Shown: positions 39,631-49,560, counted from the first letter of the stretch. The stretch is DNA of 64,000 nt from Photobacterium carnosum (GCF_002849605.1 NZ_NPIB01000025.1:1-64000), one strand, 5' to 3'. The notes: generated from the letters alone by a model not told the origin. A program made the numbers and translations.

Positions 39631-41289
39631 TTATGACGCTATTTTTGATTCAATGGCTTTTTCAACCATATGCAAATGCACATCTTGTTGTGGGAACGGA
39701 ATCGAGATGCCTTCACGATCAAATCGCATTTTTACTTCGCGAGTAATGTCCCAATATACATCCCAATAATCGTCAGTCTTAACCCAAGGACGAACAATGA
39801 AATCCACGGACGATGAATTTAATGTATGTAGCTTGATGGTTGGTTCAGGGCTACGTAAAACAGAAGGATGAGATTCAACGATATCTTGCAAAACACGCTC
39901 TGTTTTTTCGATATCATCACTGTAACCAATACCGAAAATCATATCGATACGACGTACTTTTTCATGTGTTACGTTTTTAATTATATCACCCCAAATTTTG
40001 CTGTTGGGTACGATAATAATTTCGTTACTGAATGTTTTGATTGTGGTATTTACTAAACTCATGTGGCTCACTTTACCTGTGATACTACCTGCTTCTACTA
40101 AATCACCGACATCAAATGGACGGTAGATCAATAGCATCATTCCTGATGCAAAATTAGATAATGTATCTTGTAATGCGAAACCAACGATAATACCGGCAAC
40201 ACCAAAACCAGTAAGGATTGGTGCGAGGTTTAAACCTACTTGTGATAGTGCGATTAAAATACCAATCGCAAATACAATTTTACCCGACATTGAAATAAAG
40301 AATTCTTGCATTAATATCGACATTTTTAAATTTTTTGTCGATACTGCACGTGTTACCATTTTACGAATAATATTCTTTAATGTTTTGAATACAAAGATAA
40401 TAAAAACAAAAATAATAACTTTAAATATCATTTGCGGTAAATTTTCAAACAACCATGAACTAAAATCAGTTGTCCATGATGTAACGATTGACCACATAAC
40501 TTTACTATTTAGTAAGTCATCAGTGACATTACCTGTTTGTTCAAATAACAACCGTTTGTATTCGGCTGTATCCAGTCCCATGCCGTCAGCAAGTTTAACT
40601 AAATCTGTTAAATTTTTAGTGTCACTACTGACTTGGCGCTGCGATAAAATTTGGGTAACTTGTAATGTTTTTAATTCATCACCCGTCGCTGATTTTATTT
40701 GTTTATCGTTTAACTCTAGTGCTTGGCTACCAAAAGTTAATGATGCAGACATGAAATCAAGACGATGTTCAATATTCTTTTTGAGTGCTTTAACCGAATT
40801 AGGTTGTGGTTTACCTAAATGCTCCATCCATTGGTAATTTTCCCATTCATCATTAAGAACGAGAATGATAAAATCACGGCTTTCAGTTAGGGCTTTTAAT
40901 GCGACTAATTTATCCGTATCTTTTGCTTTATCGAGATCTTTTTGATCCCGTTCAACTTTAGTTTGTAAAAATTTTTCAGCTTCGGCTGCAAACTTTATTT
41001 GTTGTTCTACTTGTTTTAGTAGTAGCTTTTTATCCGCTTGTTTATCGTCAATTAAATCAGTTAGTGTTTGTCTTAATTCTTTGTTTTTATTGAGTAATTG
41101 TAAACGCACTACATCAAGTGATGAACCAGTTGTTGATGTTGCTTCTTTTGCTAATGTGTTTAGTTCAAGATTGAGTTTTTGAAGCTGTTGATATTCAACA
41201 TTAATTTCTTGAGGGGGTGTCGGCTGTGGTTTTGTGTTAGCAAAACTTAGCGTAGAAACGAAGATAAGCATTAATACCAGTAAGCGCAT
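39631..41289 (-). CDS. MscS-family channel with periplasmic coiled-coil domain
   Basis: 552 residues. A signal peptide (cleavage near SFA-NT) precedes about 230 residues of charged, Gln/Lys/Leu-rich helix (about 35-200) likely to form a periplasmic coiled coil. Four membrane segments follow, and then the MscS core (LAPILTGFGVAGIIVGFALQDTLSNFASGMMLLIYRPFDVGDLVE) and C-terminal domain. Smaller than MscK-type channels but the same plan. Monocistronic. Pairs with the YbdG-type gene at 19292 as a second tension-gated channel. Confidence 0.9.
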   Translation of the reverse strand: MRLLVLMLIFVSTLSFANTKPQPTPPQEINVEYQQLQKLNLELNTLAKEATSTTGSSLDVVRLQLLNKNKELRQTLTDLIDDKQADKKLLLKQVEQQIKFAAEAEKFLQTKVERDQKDLDKAKDTDKLVALKALTESRDFIILVLNDEWENYQWMEHLGKPQPNSVKALKKNIEHRLDFMSASLTFGSQALELNDKQIKSATGDELKTLQVTQILSQRQVSSDTKNLTDLVKLADGMGLDTAEYKRLLFEQTGNVTDDLLNSKVMWSIVTSWTTDFSSWLFENLPQMIFKVIIFVFIIFVFKTLKNIIRKMVTRAVSTKNLKMSILMQEFFISMSGKIVFAIGILIALSQVGLNLAPILTGFGVAGIIVGFALQDTLSNFASGMMLLIYRPFDVGDLVEAGSITGKVSHMSLVNTTIKTFSNEIIIVPNSKIWGDIIKNVTHEKVRRIDMIFGIGYSDDIEKTERVLQDIVESHPSVLRSPEPTIKLHTLNSSSVDFIVRPWVKTDDYWDVYWDITREVKMRFDREGISIPFPQQDVHLHMVEKAIESKIAS

Positions 41290-41469
41290 GTTGCGGTAAA
41301 CTCCTGCTGGTGATAAGGAAACATGATATTACCAATATATATTGCATTATTGATAACAAGTTATTTATTGTCATTAGACAAATGTCTGCAGATTATAGCT
41401 AAATCGACGCTTACGGCTATAGATATTCAAATATATATAGAAAAATGTCTTTATCATTACTAAATAGAT

Positions 41470-41862
41470 TTAGGCGATCATTGATGGAAGGTCTGATTGG
41501 CATAAAAAATGACATTGAGTGAAAGTCCATGTCCAATCTGGCATCCAAGGTTCTTGTATCAGAATAATAAAAATATTGTGTTGCGCATAAGAGGGTATTA
41601 ATTGTCGTAATAGCGGATAGCTAGACTTATCGACGAGAAGGATATTACAGTCACTATTAAGGATCTGATTGATAAAAAGGTCTGGATCTGCCTTTTTTAT
41701 TAATTGATAGGTTTTAATATTAAGTAGATTAAATTGTTCAATAAATAAATTTTGCACTGGTGAATTATTAATTAACAGCGCAACTGATTTTATCGGAACA
41801 TTGGTTGATGTAAGTACATTTATCCACGTTGTAACTTGATTAATCGGTTGTTTATAGCACAT
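41470..41862 (-). CDS. Hypothetical 130-residue protein
   Basis: 130 residues with a good ribosome site (AAGGTG, six bases before the ATG). The alternating pattern of beta strands and helices (SVALLINNSPVQ, CNILLVDKSS, IFIILIQEP) suggests a small receiver- or Rossmann-like fold, but it lacks the conserved acidic pocket of a CheY domain. No signal peptide or membrane segment. Not recognised. It stands alone between the MscS-family gene and the YeaR-like gene. Confidence 0.6.
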   Translation of the reverse strand: MCYKQPINQVTTWINVLTSTNVPIKSVALLINNSPVQNLFIEQFNLLNIKTYQLIKKADPDLFINQILNSDCNILLVDKSSYPLLRQLIPSYAQHNIFIILIQEPWMPDWTWTFTQCHFLCQSDLPSMIA

Positions 41863-42003
41863 TCTTACACCTTATTATATACATCACTTATGAGTGATTG
41901 GCCTGTATAGATAAGATTAGCTTATAATTTTTAAGGTACTGTCATTATAAGGTTAATTTCACATTTAAGTGATGATAATCGTAAGCCTGTGCTATTAGTA
42001 TTA

Positions 42004-42348
42004 TTATGCTTCAGATGGTCGTTCATTGATGTTATCACGTACGATTTGACTGTTATCTTGAGCATAAAAACGGACTTGGAACTGCGTATCTTCAGTTAAG
42101 AATTCCACTTTATGCCAATATTGTGGTGGACTAATCGCAAAATCCCCAGCATTGATAATAACTTCTTGTTCAATATCACCACGTCGATCTTTAAAACCGT
42201 AGAATTTTAACTGACCTTGTAATACAGATATTTTGCCATAGACACCTGCACGGGTGTTATGCAGATGAAGAAACATTTTTGGAATATTTTCAGGCGTGAA
42301 AATAGGTGTGGATTTATAATTAACATAATCACTTGGAATGGCTGTCAT
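42004..42348 (-). CDS. DUF1971 (YeaR/TehB N-domain-like) cupin
   Basis: 114 residues with a cupin pattern: MFLHLHNTRAGVYGKISVLQG, then INAGDFAISPPQYWHKVEF. This matches E. coli YeaR and the extra domain found with some TehB tellurite-resistance proteins. E. coli yeaR responds to nitrate and nitric oxide; nothing here shows the same control. Monocistronic. Confidence 0.82.
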   Translation of the reverse strand: MTAIPSDYVNYKSTPIFTPENIPKMFLHLHNTRAGVYGKISVLQGQLKFYGFKDRRGDIEQEVIINAGDFAISPPQYWHKVEFLTEDTQFQVRFYAQDNSQIVRDNINERPSEA

Positions 42349-42488
42349 GAGAATTTCCTTTGATTTATGATAGTAGCTTTACAAAACATGACTATAAAAT
42401 ACATCTTTATAATTGAGGTTGCAATGGTTTTATTTTTGTTGTGGTAATGCTTGTTTTTTAACTAATATTTTTAGTGTTAAATAAAAAA

Positions 42489-42509
42489 GCCCCTTCATAA
42501 AGAAGAGGC
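42489..42509 (-). terminator. Terminator of the pst operon
   Basis: Stem GCCCCTTC/GAAGAGGC (one mismatch) with a five-base loop; on the minus strand it is followed by T6. It lies 40 bases after the pstB stop, so no phoU is cotranscribed. Confidence 0.8.
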
Positions 42510-42548
42510 AAGTTGTACCATCGCTATTATTATTCGTTGCATCTTGCT

Positions 42549-43298
42549 TTAACCAAAATCACCGTTTACATAACCACGAGTACGATCGTCTGTTGGGTTA
42601 TTAAAGATATTTTGTGTTTCATTATGTTCAACTAATTCACCCATTAAGAAGAATGCGGTGCGATCTGATATGCGGCGGGCTTGTTGCATTGAGTGGGTAA
42701 CAATTACAATCGTAAATTCTTTTTTAAGGGTTTCCATTAAATCTTCAATTTTTTTAGTCGCAATCGGATCAAGGGCTGATGTTGGTTCATCCATTAATAT
42801 CACTTCAGGTTTCATCGCAATAGTACGAGCAATACATAAGCGTTGCTGCTGACCACCAGAAAGACCAAAGGCATGAGATTTTAAGCGATCTTTGACTTCG
42901 TCCCATAATGCTGCGCCACGGAGTGATTGCTCAACGATAGTGTCTAAGGTTTTTTTATCTTTTACGCCTTGGGCTCGTAAACCATAAGCAACATTTTCAT
43001 AGATACTCATCGGAAATGGATTGGGTTTTTGAAATACCATTCCCACTTTAATGCGTAATTGAGCGACGTCGATATTGCCATAGACATTTTCATCATCAAT
43101 GGTTAATAAACCTTTAATGGTTACGCCTTCAATTAAGTCGTTCATACGATTTAGACAACGTAACAAGGTTGATTTACCACAGCCTGATGGTCCAATAAGC
43201 GCGGTAACTTGGCGGTTAGGGATCGGTAAATTGATTTTCTTTAATGCTTGGTTTTGACCGTAAAAAAGATCCAGATTTTCAATATTAAATTTGTTCAT
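42549..43298 (-). CDS. pstB: Phosphate ABC transporter ATPase PstB
   Basis: 249 residues. Walker [10 protein letters not shown], signature LSGGQQQR and Walker [13 protein letters not shown] are all intact, and the H-loop is VTHSMQQA. It powers high-affinity phosphate import by PstCA. It is the last gene of pstSCAB, and no phoU follows. Confidence 0.97.
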   Translation of the reverse strand: MNKFNIENLDLFYGQNQALKKINLPIPNRQVTALIGPSGCGKSTLLRCLNRMNDLIEGVTIKGLLTIDDENVYGNIDVAQLRIKVGMVFQKPNPFPMSIYENVAYGLRAQGVKDKKTLDTIVEQSLRGAALWDEVKDRLKSHAFGLSGGQQQRLCIARTIAMKPEVILMDEPTSALDPIATKKIEDLMETLKKEFTIVIVTHSMQQARRISDRTAFFLMGELVEHNETQNIFNNPTDDRTRGYVNGDFG

Positions 43299-43315
43299 GT
43301 TTATATCCTCAGAAT

Positions 43316-44215
43316 TTAGTAAGTCGCAGTATTAAAACGGCTAGCGATAAGCTTAGTAATTAGGTTAATAACAAGAACAACAATAATGAGCACGGTCGCG
43401 GTACCATAAGCTTGGTTCCATTCGTGTACGGTGTAGAGTTCTTGCGTTAGCTTGTATAGGTGAACAGTAAGCGTACGTCCTGAGTCAAACACACTCTCTG
43501 GAATACGTGCCACCATGCCTGCTGTCATAAATACCGGTGCAGATTCACCAATAACACGACCGACGCTGAGGATAATAGCGGTTACAATTCCTGGCATTGC
43601 ACTAGGAAGGATAAGTCGCCAAATAGTATAAATTTTAGATGCACCCAAACCGTATGAACCTTCACGGTAAGTTTGTGGTACGGCCATTAATGCTTCTTCA
43701 GTGGTACGAATAATCACAGGAAGAATCAAAATACTTAACGTTAATGCACCGGATAAAATTGAATAGCCGAAACCAAGAATAACCACAAAAAAGGTCATAC
43801 CGAAAAGGCCATAAATAATAGAGGGAATACCCGCTAAAGATTCAGTACAAAAACGAATAACTTTAACTAAACGGCTACCTACTTTTGCATATTCAGTAAG
43901 ATAAATCGCGGTCATGATCCCTAATGGTGCCGCAACAGAAATTGATGCGAGTACCATATAGAGTGTCGAAACAATCATTGGCCAAATGCCAGATTCTTTA
44001 CCGATAGTGGTATAGTTTGAGCTAATAAAAGACCAATCGACATGAGAGAGGCCATTACTGAGGATGTACCACATAACCCATAATAAAAAGCCAACCGTAA
44101 CCCCCGCAGATAACCAGATAAGAGCGAGTGATAAGCGGTCTTTTAGTTTTTGTGCTGCTGGATTCGCATTTTCTAATCGACTCGTTTGAGTTGATAATGT
44201 ATGACTATTATTCAT
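43316..44215 (-). CDS. pstA: Phosphate ABC transporter permease PstA
   Basis: 299 residues with six membrane segments. The EAA-type coupling loop has [20 protein letters not shown]. Follows pstC by six bases and is followed by pstB after 17. It forms the channel with PstC. Length is typical. Confidence 0.96.
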   Translation of the reverse strand: MNNSHTLSTQTSRLENANPAAQKLKDRLSLALIWLSAGVTVGFLLWVMWYILSNGLSHVDWSFISSNYTTIGKESGIWPMIVSTLYMVLASISVAAPLGIMTAIYLTEYAKVGSRLVKVIRFCTESLAGIPSIIYGLFGMTFFVVILGFGYSILSGALTLSILILPVIIRTTEEALMAVPQTYREGSYGLGASKIYTIWRLILPSAMPGIVTAIILSVGRVIGESAPVFMTAGMVARIPESVFDSGRTLTVHLYKLTQELYTVHEWNQAYGTATVLIIVVLVINLITKLIASRFNTATY

Positions 44216-44221
44216 TGTGAA

Positions 44222-45133
44222 TTACCTCGCTCGCTCACGGTTTAGGTAAAGAAGCGCACCGTTTAGGGTCATAATAAACACTAACAGCACAATACCTGTC
44301 GCATACAGTGCGCTGGCGTGAATACCGGTTGCGTAAGACATTTCAATCGCGATGTTGGCGGTTAGTGTTCGTGCTGATTCGAGTAAACCTTCAGGCATAG
44401 CAGGGGAGTTACCCATTACCATGATAATTGCCATCGTTTCGCCAAGTGCACGTGCTACGCCTAAAATAACCCCAGTCATAATGCCGGAACGAGCAGCCGG
44501 AACGATCAGTTTAAAAATAGTAAATATTGATGAAGCCCCAAGTGCTAAAGACCCTTCTTTATAGGCACGAGGTACGGCACGGATTGAGGTTTCAGAGATA
44601 GTAATGACGGTTGGAAGGATCATTACAGCAAGTACAATGATCCCTGCAAGAATAGTGTTACCCGCGGGTACATTAAAGATGTCTTGAATAAGCGGTACAA
44701 TAATAACCAATCCAAAAAAGCCATAAACAACCGATGGAATACCCGCAAGTAGTTCAATCATTGGACGAATTAAATTCGCTAGTGGTCTTGGTGCAATTTC
44801 TGCAATAAAGATTGCTGTCAGTACTCCAATGGGTACACCGATCATAACTGCGCCTGCTGTTGAAACAAGTGACGCAACAATCATTGGTGCAATACCGTAG
44901 AGTGCGGGGGGTAACCAATCTGTACCTAGTATAATGCCTGTAACGCCAGAGTAAGCAAAAGCAGCATAACCTTCACGGAAAATAAAGTAGCCAATAGTAA
45001 CGAGGGATAAAATACCGATTGCTGCACTAAGCATAAAAAGGTATTTAAAGAACATTTCGCGCCAGTCGATACGTTTTTTTGACTTTAGCCGCGGCATATC
45101 CTGAGTCGATTTTTCAATATTTGCGATGGTCAT
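44222..45133 (-). CDS. pstC: Phosphate ABC transporter permease PstC
   Basis: 303 residues, six membrane segments, with coupling loop IRAVPRAYKEGSLALGASS. A hairpin with a T tail at 45189-45212 separates it from pstS, which probably lowers permease expression relative to the binding protein. Confidence 0.96.
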   Translation of the reverse strand: MTIANIEKSTQDMPRLKSKKRIDWREMFFKYLFMLSAAIGILSLVTIGYFIFREGYAAFAYSGVTGIILGTDWLPPALYGIAPMIVASLVSTAGAVMIGVPIGVLTAIFIAEIAPRPLANLIRPMIELLAGIPSVVYGFFGLVIIVPLIQDIFNVPAGNTILAGIIVLAVMILPTVITISETSIRAVPRAYKEGSLALGASSIFTIFKLIVPAARSGIMTGVILGVARALGETMAIIMVMGNSPAMPEGLLESARTLTANIAIEMSYATGIHASALYATGIVLLVFIMTLNGALLYLNRERAR

Positions 45134-45188
45134 AATCTACACTCCAGAAAGGATACCAATGAGTAGCCTATTTCTGAGAAGTCAAAAA

Positions 45189-45212
45189 CGCTCAACTCAC
45201 ACACGTTGAGCG
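45189..45212 (-). terminator. Intercistronic attenuator hairpin between pstS and pstC
   Basis: An eight-base-pair perfect stem (CGCTCAAC/GTTGAGCG) with an eight-base loop, followed on the minus strand by T5. Read through should be partial, giving more PstS than permease. Confidence 0.75.
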
Positions 45213-45224
45213 CTAAAATAAAAA

Positions 45225-46046
45225 TTAGTTAATTGAGATGAAGCCTTTATCTGCAACAATTTTTTGCGCGGTTGGTGATTGAACCCATGTCAAGAAATCC
45301 AATGCTTCTTTTGAGGGGCGACCTTCTTTGTAAACCACAATAAATGGACGCTGAACACTGTAGTCACCGGCTTTAATTGCAGCGATTGATGGTTTATGCC
45401 CGTCAATTGTTAGTGCCTTAACGGTATTATCAACTGAACCCAGTGAAATATAGCCGATAGCAAAAGGGTTATTAGCAACCGTGGTTTTTAGCTGACCATT
45501 ACCACTAGCAACTTGTGCTTTTTGAGAAATTGCAGAGACTTTAATATCGTTAATTTTTTTCTTTAGTGACATGATGTCTTCAAATGCACCGCGCGTGCCA
45601 GAAGCGGTATCACGGGTAGCAACAACAATCGGCTTATCTTCACCACCGACTTGATTCCAGTTTGTTACGTTACCTTTGTAGATTTCAGCAATTTGTTCTT
45701 TAGTTAAATCGGTTATAGGGTTGCTATTGTTAACCACAACGGCGATGCCATCACGAGCAATAACGACTTCTTTTATTTGTGGTGATTCTTCTGCGGTTTT
45801 TAAACTGCGAGATGACATGCCTAGATCAGCAGAGCCATCGTGAGCAACGCGAATACCTGCTGATGATCCTGGCCCTTGAACTTCTACAGTGACATCGTTA
45901 GATTTTGCATACGTCTCACCCAATACTTCCATGAGGGGCGAAACGGAGCTAGAACCTACAACAGAGATAGTCTCGCCAGCAAACGCCGTAGAACTAACAG
46001 CAAATGAACTGACAACAACAATTGCGCTGATAATCTTTGTTTTCAT
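45225..46046 (-). CDS. pstS: Phosphate-binding protein PstS
   Basis: 273 residues from ATG 46046 (AGGA upstream). The in-frame ATG at 46172 would add 42 residues before a normal signal peptide and is rejected. The signal peptide ends near STAFA. The mature start ETISVVGSSSVSPLMEVL and the loop TRDTASGTRGAFED are phosphate-binding signatures. It belongs to the shorter PstS class, distinct from the about 340-residue enterobacterial one. Confidence 0.95.
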   Translation of the reverse strand: MKTKIISAIVVVSSFAVSSTAFAGETISVVGSSSVSPLMEVLGETYAKSNDVTVEVQGPGSSAGIRVAHDGSADLGMSSRSLKTAEESPQIKEVVIARDGIAVVVNNSNPITDLTKEQIAEIYKGNVTNWNQVGGEDKPIVVATRDTASGTRGAFEDIMSLKKKINDIKVSAISQKAQVASGNGQLKTTVANNPFAIGYISLGSVDNTVKALTIDGHKPSIAAIKAGDYSVQRPFIVVYKEGRPSKEALDFLTWVQSPTAQKIVADKGFISIN

Positions 46047-46349
46047 TTTCCTAATCCTTTCTTGTTGGGTAAAACGCCAATAGGTTTGAATGAACAGGAC
46101 AAAGATTAAAAAAGTTATATGACAATAATGTTTCAGAAGTTTGAACACTCTATGAATGTTGTAATGAAACACGGAAAAGTATGTAACACGTTGTTTGGTT
46201 GTTGTATGTTATTTCTGATGAAAAGAAGGAATCAATATTCAGTAAATAACGAGATAACATATACTATCAACTAGAAATAGTATTTACGGTAACACCGGTA
46301 TTAACGTATTTGAGTTATTATGATTTTTTATTAGATATAAAGGTTGTAG
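46047..46349. other. Divergent control region of pstS and a LysR gene
   Basis: 303 AT-rich bases. TCAT-type repeats on the minus strand around 46118-46170 hint at a Pho box, but the repeats are spaced 9 and 12 bases rather than 11, so I do not call one. Confidence 0.4.
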
Positions 46350-47264
46350 ATGTTAAAAAAAGCACAGCAAATGATTGTTTTCAATGCTCTTACTAAACAA
46401 CAAAGCTTTACTAAAGCCGCGCAGTTACTTGATATTTCACGCACTCAAGTAAGTAAATTGATTCAACAATTAGAACAGCGATTGGGGGTGCAATTGGTGC
46501 AACGCACAACGCGATCATTTGCATTAACCGAGGCAGGGCGTTTATTTGCTAAGCACTGTGAAAAAGTAGCGGAAGAAATAAATGAAGCAGAAAGTGAGTT
46601 ATTAGGGAGTGAAGATAACTCTCAAGGTTTACTACGCGTTGGTATCGCACAATCTTTTGCTTCTAATCATGTTGCGCCTTATATCAATGAGTTTCATGCC
46701 CAGCATCCATTAATCAATTTAGAATTGAGTTTGTTTGATCATCGGGTTGATTTAATTGCGGAACAGCTTGATCTTTGGATTGGATTTATGGACTCACCAC
46801 CAGAAGGCTTTGTGGCTCGTCATTTGAGTAATTGTGATTTTGTGCTGGTGGCAAGTCCTGAATATTTAGCAACCCATGGTGTGCCTTATCAACCAAGTGA
46901 CCTAACGGAACATAATTGTATTATTTATTTTAGTCGTGAACGTAAAGATAATGTTTGGAGTTTTAGTCAGCAAAATAAAAATCAGGATATTAAAGTGACA
47001 GGTAATTATCGGGTCGATTCTGCGGATGCTGTTCGTGATGCAACGATTGCGGGTAATGGTATTGGCTATTTAGCAACGTATTTATTAACTGATGAGATCC
47101 GTCAAGGTAAGTTAATTCGACTGATGCCAGATTGGCAATTAACCCAACATATGCCGCTCTATGCGGTCTATCCAAGACATAAATTTTTACCCAATAAAGT
47201 GAATCTGTTTATTGCATTTATTCGTCGTCATATAGATATGGGTAATATTCTCTGTAAATGGTAA
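46350..47264 (+). CDS. LysR-family regulator
   Basis: 304 residues. It has an N-terminal winged helix (NALTKQQSFTKAAQLLDISRTQVSKL) and a substrate-binding domain of the CrgA/AaeR-like group (EYLATHGVPYQPSDLTEHNCI). It is divergent from pstS and 264 bases ahead of nupC; no target can be assigned with confidence. Confidence 0.88.
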   Translation: MLKKAQQMIVFNALTKQQSFTKAAQLLDISRTQVSKLIQQLEQRLGVQLVQRTTRSFALTEAGRLFAKHCEKVAEEINEAESELLGSEDNSQGLLRVGIAQSFASNHVAPYINEFHAQHPLINLELSLFDHRVDLIAEQLDLWIGFMDSPPEGFVARHLSNCDFVLVASPEYLATHGVPYQPSDLTEHNCIIYFSRERKDNVWSFSQQNKNQDIKVTGNYRVDSADAVRDATIAGNGIGYLATYLLTDEIRQGKLIRLMPDWQLTQHMPLYAVYPRHKFLPNKVNLFIAFIRRHIDMGNILCKW

Positions 47265-47427
47265 TGATGTAAAAAACAGCGATCTCACGCAAACGGTTGG
47301 CTAAAAAGAATGAAAAATTGTTTCAAATTGTAATTATTAGAGGTAATAGTATCCCTCAGGGGAACTAATGCGACGATTTTCGTTTGCTTAGGTTGAAAAT
47401 AATGCAATTTAATGGTGTTTTGTTAGA

Positions 47428-47446
47428 TTACTGTTATTTGCAGTAA
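47428..47446. promoter_or_regulatory. Inverted repeat upstream of nupC
   Basis: TTACTG and CAGTAA are a perfect inverted repeat around a seven-base centre, four bases left of a CRP-like site. A CytR-CRP type arrangement would suit a nucleoside transporter, but the repeat does not clearly match the CytR half-site. Confidence 0.4.
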
Positions 47447-47449
47447 CAA

Positions 47450-47465
47450 TTTGATCCTTGTCACA
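47450..47465 (+). promoter_or_regulatory. Candidate CRP site upstream of nupC
   Basis: TTTGA-TCCTTG-TCACA matches the CRP consensus at 9 of 10 bases and lies about 63 bases before the start codon. Confidence 0.6.
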
Positions 47466-47527
47466 CTTTTTTTTATGAATACACTCTCTCCGCAATCGTT
47501 TACTACACCAAACATTGGGGAATAATT

Positions 47528-48751
47528 TTGCATTATCTCATCGGCATACTCGGTATATTTGTTATTTTTGTGGTGGGTTTTTTATTTTCTGAAAACCGAT
47601 CTGCAGTGAACTGGCGCAGTGTGCTTGGTGCTTTTTGCATTCAGGTTTTATTTGCTGCTTTTATTCTTTATGTGCCAGTTGGTCGCGTAGTCTTAAATAG
47701 TGTGTCTGGTGCAGTATCTGGGGTTATTGAATATGGCCATGAAGGTACGTCGTTCTTATTTGGTCAGCTAGCTCAATTTAAACTGGGCTTTATTTTTGCG
47801 GTTAATGTATTACCTTCTATTGTCTTCTTCTCTGCATTAATTTCTGTATTATATTATGTTGGCATAATGAAGTGGGTGATTCGTGGTATTGGTGGCTTAT
47901 TACAGCGCTTATTAGGTACCACACGCACTGAATCAATGTCTGCAACCGCGAATATCTTTGTTGGTTCTGTAGAAGCACCATTGGTTGTACGCCCATTTCT
48001 TGCTCGAATGACTCGTTCTGAATTATTTGCCGTAATGGTTGGCGGCTTAGCCTCTGTTGCTGGTGGTACCATGGTCGGTTACGCTGGTCTAGGGGTGCAA
48101 TTAAAGTATCTTATTGCAGCAAGCTTTATGTCAGCTCCCGCAGGATTGATGATGGCAAAACTGGTTGTGCCGCAAACCGAAGGCGTACACAGCATGGAAG
48201 ACGAAGATGACGGCGAAGAAGATGAACCTGTTAACTTAGTTGATGCGGCTTCTCGTGGTGCATTAAGTGGCTTACAAATTGCGATGGCGGTTGGTGCAAG
48301 TTTATTGGCTGTTATTAGCTTAATTGCGATGGTGAATGGTGGCTTAGGTCATATTGGTCATTGGATTGGAATTAATGATCTTAGTTTAAATTTGATTTTT
48401 GGTTACCTGTTTGCGCCTGTTGCTTGGCTAATTGGTGTGCCTTGGTCAGAAGCAACGACGGCTGCCAGTCTTATTGGTACTAAAATTGCTGTAAATGAAT
48501 TTATTGCATTTGCAGAATTAATGAAACCTGAAACGTTAGCTAAACTAAGTGAGCACTCACAAGCTATTGTAACGTTTGCCTTATGCGGTTTTGCAAATTT
48601 AACGTCTATTGCAATGTTGATGGGGGGATTAGGTGGCATTGTGCCGAAACGTCGTCCTGAAATTGCACGTTTAGGTATGAAGGCTATTTTCGCAGCAACT
48701 CTCGCTAATTTAATGAGTGCAACACTTGCAGGTTTATTTCTTCCTGTTTAA
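47528..48751 (+). CDS. nupC: NupC/CNT-family nucleoside transporter
   Basis: 407 residues. CNT-family signatures: SATANIFVGSVEAPLVVRPFL, GYAGLGVQLKYLIAASFMSAPAG, VPWSEATTAASLIGTKIAVNEFIAF, GFANLTSIAMLMGG. It is a Na+- or H+-driven nucleoside importer. The start is TTG 47528 with GGGGA six bases before; the next ATG is far inside, so TTG is very likely real. An acidic loop (EDEDDGEEDEP) sits mid-protein. A terminator follows. Confidence 0.93.
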   Translation: MHYLIGILGIFVIFVVGFLFSENRSAVNWRSVLGAFCIQVLFAAFILYVPVGRVVLNSVSGAVSGVIEYGHEGTSFLFGQLAQFKLGFIFAVNVLPSIVFFSALISVLYYVGIMKWVIRGIGGLLQRLLGTTRTESMSATANIFVGSVEAPLVVRPFLARMTRSELFAVMVGGLASVAGGTMVGYAGLGVQLKYLIAASFMSAPAGLMMAKLVVPQTEGVHSMEDEDDGEEDEPVNLVDAASRGALSGLQIAMAVGASLLAVISLIAMVNGGLGHIGHWIGINDLSLNLIFGYLFAPVAWLIGVPWSEATTAASLIGTKIAVNEFIAFAELMKPETLAKLSEHSQAIVTFALCGFANLTSIAMLMGGLGGIVPKRRPEIARLGMKAIFAATLANLMSATLAGLFLPV

Positions 48752-48782
48752 GAGTAGTATATTCCCATTATAAAATTAAAAT

Positions 48783-48810
48783 AAACAGAGAGCTTGGCTC
48801 TCTGTTTTTG
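48783..48810 (+). terminator. Intrinsic terminator after nupC
   Basis: An 11-base-pair perfect stem (AAACAGAGAGC/GCTCTCTGTTT) with a three-base loop and T5. Confidence 0.9.
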
Positions 48811-48847
48811 TTTCGAAGATAACGTACTGATAGTGGGAAAATAATCA

Positions 48848-49123
48848 ATGAAATCTGACAGTGATAAACTCATAGCTAAACATGAACAATTGATTCATAG
48901 TGAAGGGCTAACAGTATATTCACACACGCAGCGAGATGATGGCGAGTGGATACAGCATTCATTGATGATTGACGGCTATAACGTGCCTTTTAAGTTTAAA
49001 CGTAAAGCAAGATATAGGACACTTACTGGTGCAAAAGTAAATATGACCTATTATGTTGATTCAATGATTGTGGCAGGTTTAGAATTTGAAATAATGAAAG
49101 TTGTCCGCATCAAGCGTTGTTAA
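48848..49123 (+). CDS. Hypothetical 91-residue protein
   Basis: 91 residues, soluble, basic C-terminus (KVVRIKRC). The pattern of strands (HSLMIDGYNVPFKFKRKARYRTLTGAKVNMTYYVD) looks like a small beta-barrel. Not recognised. It starts 20 bases upstream of the DUF805 gene and is probably cotranscribed with it. Confidence 0.7.
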   Translation: MKSDSDKLIAKHEQLIHSEGLTVYSHTQRDDGEWIQHSLMIDGYNVPFKFKRKARYRTLTGAKVNMTYYVDSMIVAGLEFEIMKVVRIKRC

Positions 49124-49142
49124 TATTCACAAGGAAGATAGA

Positions 49143-49529
49143 ATGAATTGGTATTTTGCCGTTATTCGTAAATATGCCCAATTTCAAGGGCGTTCACGTC
49201 GAAAAGAATTTTGGTTTTTTACTTTAATTAACGCATGTATAAGTCTAGCTTGTAGTCTTGTTGATACAACATTGCAGTTACCAACTGTAATGGAAGGTTA
49301 TGGTGTGTTAGGTGCGTTATATGCAGCTTTTGCCTTTATTCCTACCGTTGCTGTAACCGTTCGTCGATTGCATGATCAAGATCGTACCGGTTGGTGGGCA
49401 TTAATTATGTTAATACCAATTGTTGGCATTTTAGTGCTGCTTTATTTTATGGTACAAAACAGTACCGAAGGCAGCAACCGTTTTGGTCGTAATCCAAAAC
49501 AGAATGATAATTCGACACTAAGCGTTTAA
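49143..49529 (+). CDS. DUF805 membrane protein
   Basis: 128 residues from ATG 49143 (AAGGAAG upstream; a TTG at 49101 is in frame but unlikely). DUF805 signatures: FQGRSRRKEFWFFTLIN near the start and RRLHDQDRTGWWALIMLIPIVG later, four membrane helices, and a polar NRFGRNP tail. Function unknown. Its terminator follows. Confidence 0.9.
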   Translation: MNWYFAVIRKYAQFQGRSRRKEFWFFTLINACISLACSLVDTTLQLPTVMEGYGVLGALYAAFAFIPTVAVTVRRLHDQDRTGWWALIMLIPIVGILVLLYFMVQNSTEGSNRFGRNPKQNDNSTLSV

Positions 49530-49560
49530 ATTCGTTGCTATCTTAATTAAATGAACATGA

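Noticed and set aside
45889-46172. N-terminal extensions and shadow ORF around pstS start
   Set aside because: The signal peptide and ribosome site fix the pstS start at 46046; the plus-strand ORF is a shadow.
46083-46200. Possible Pho box upstream of pstS
   Set aside because: TCAT-like repeats are spaced 9 and 12 bases rather than 11 and match the consensus poorly. A scored matrix would be needed.
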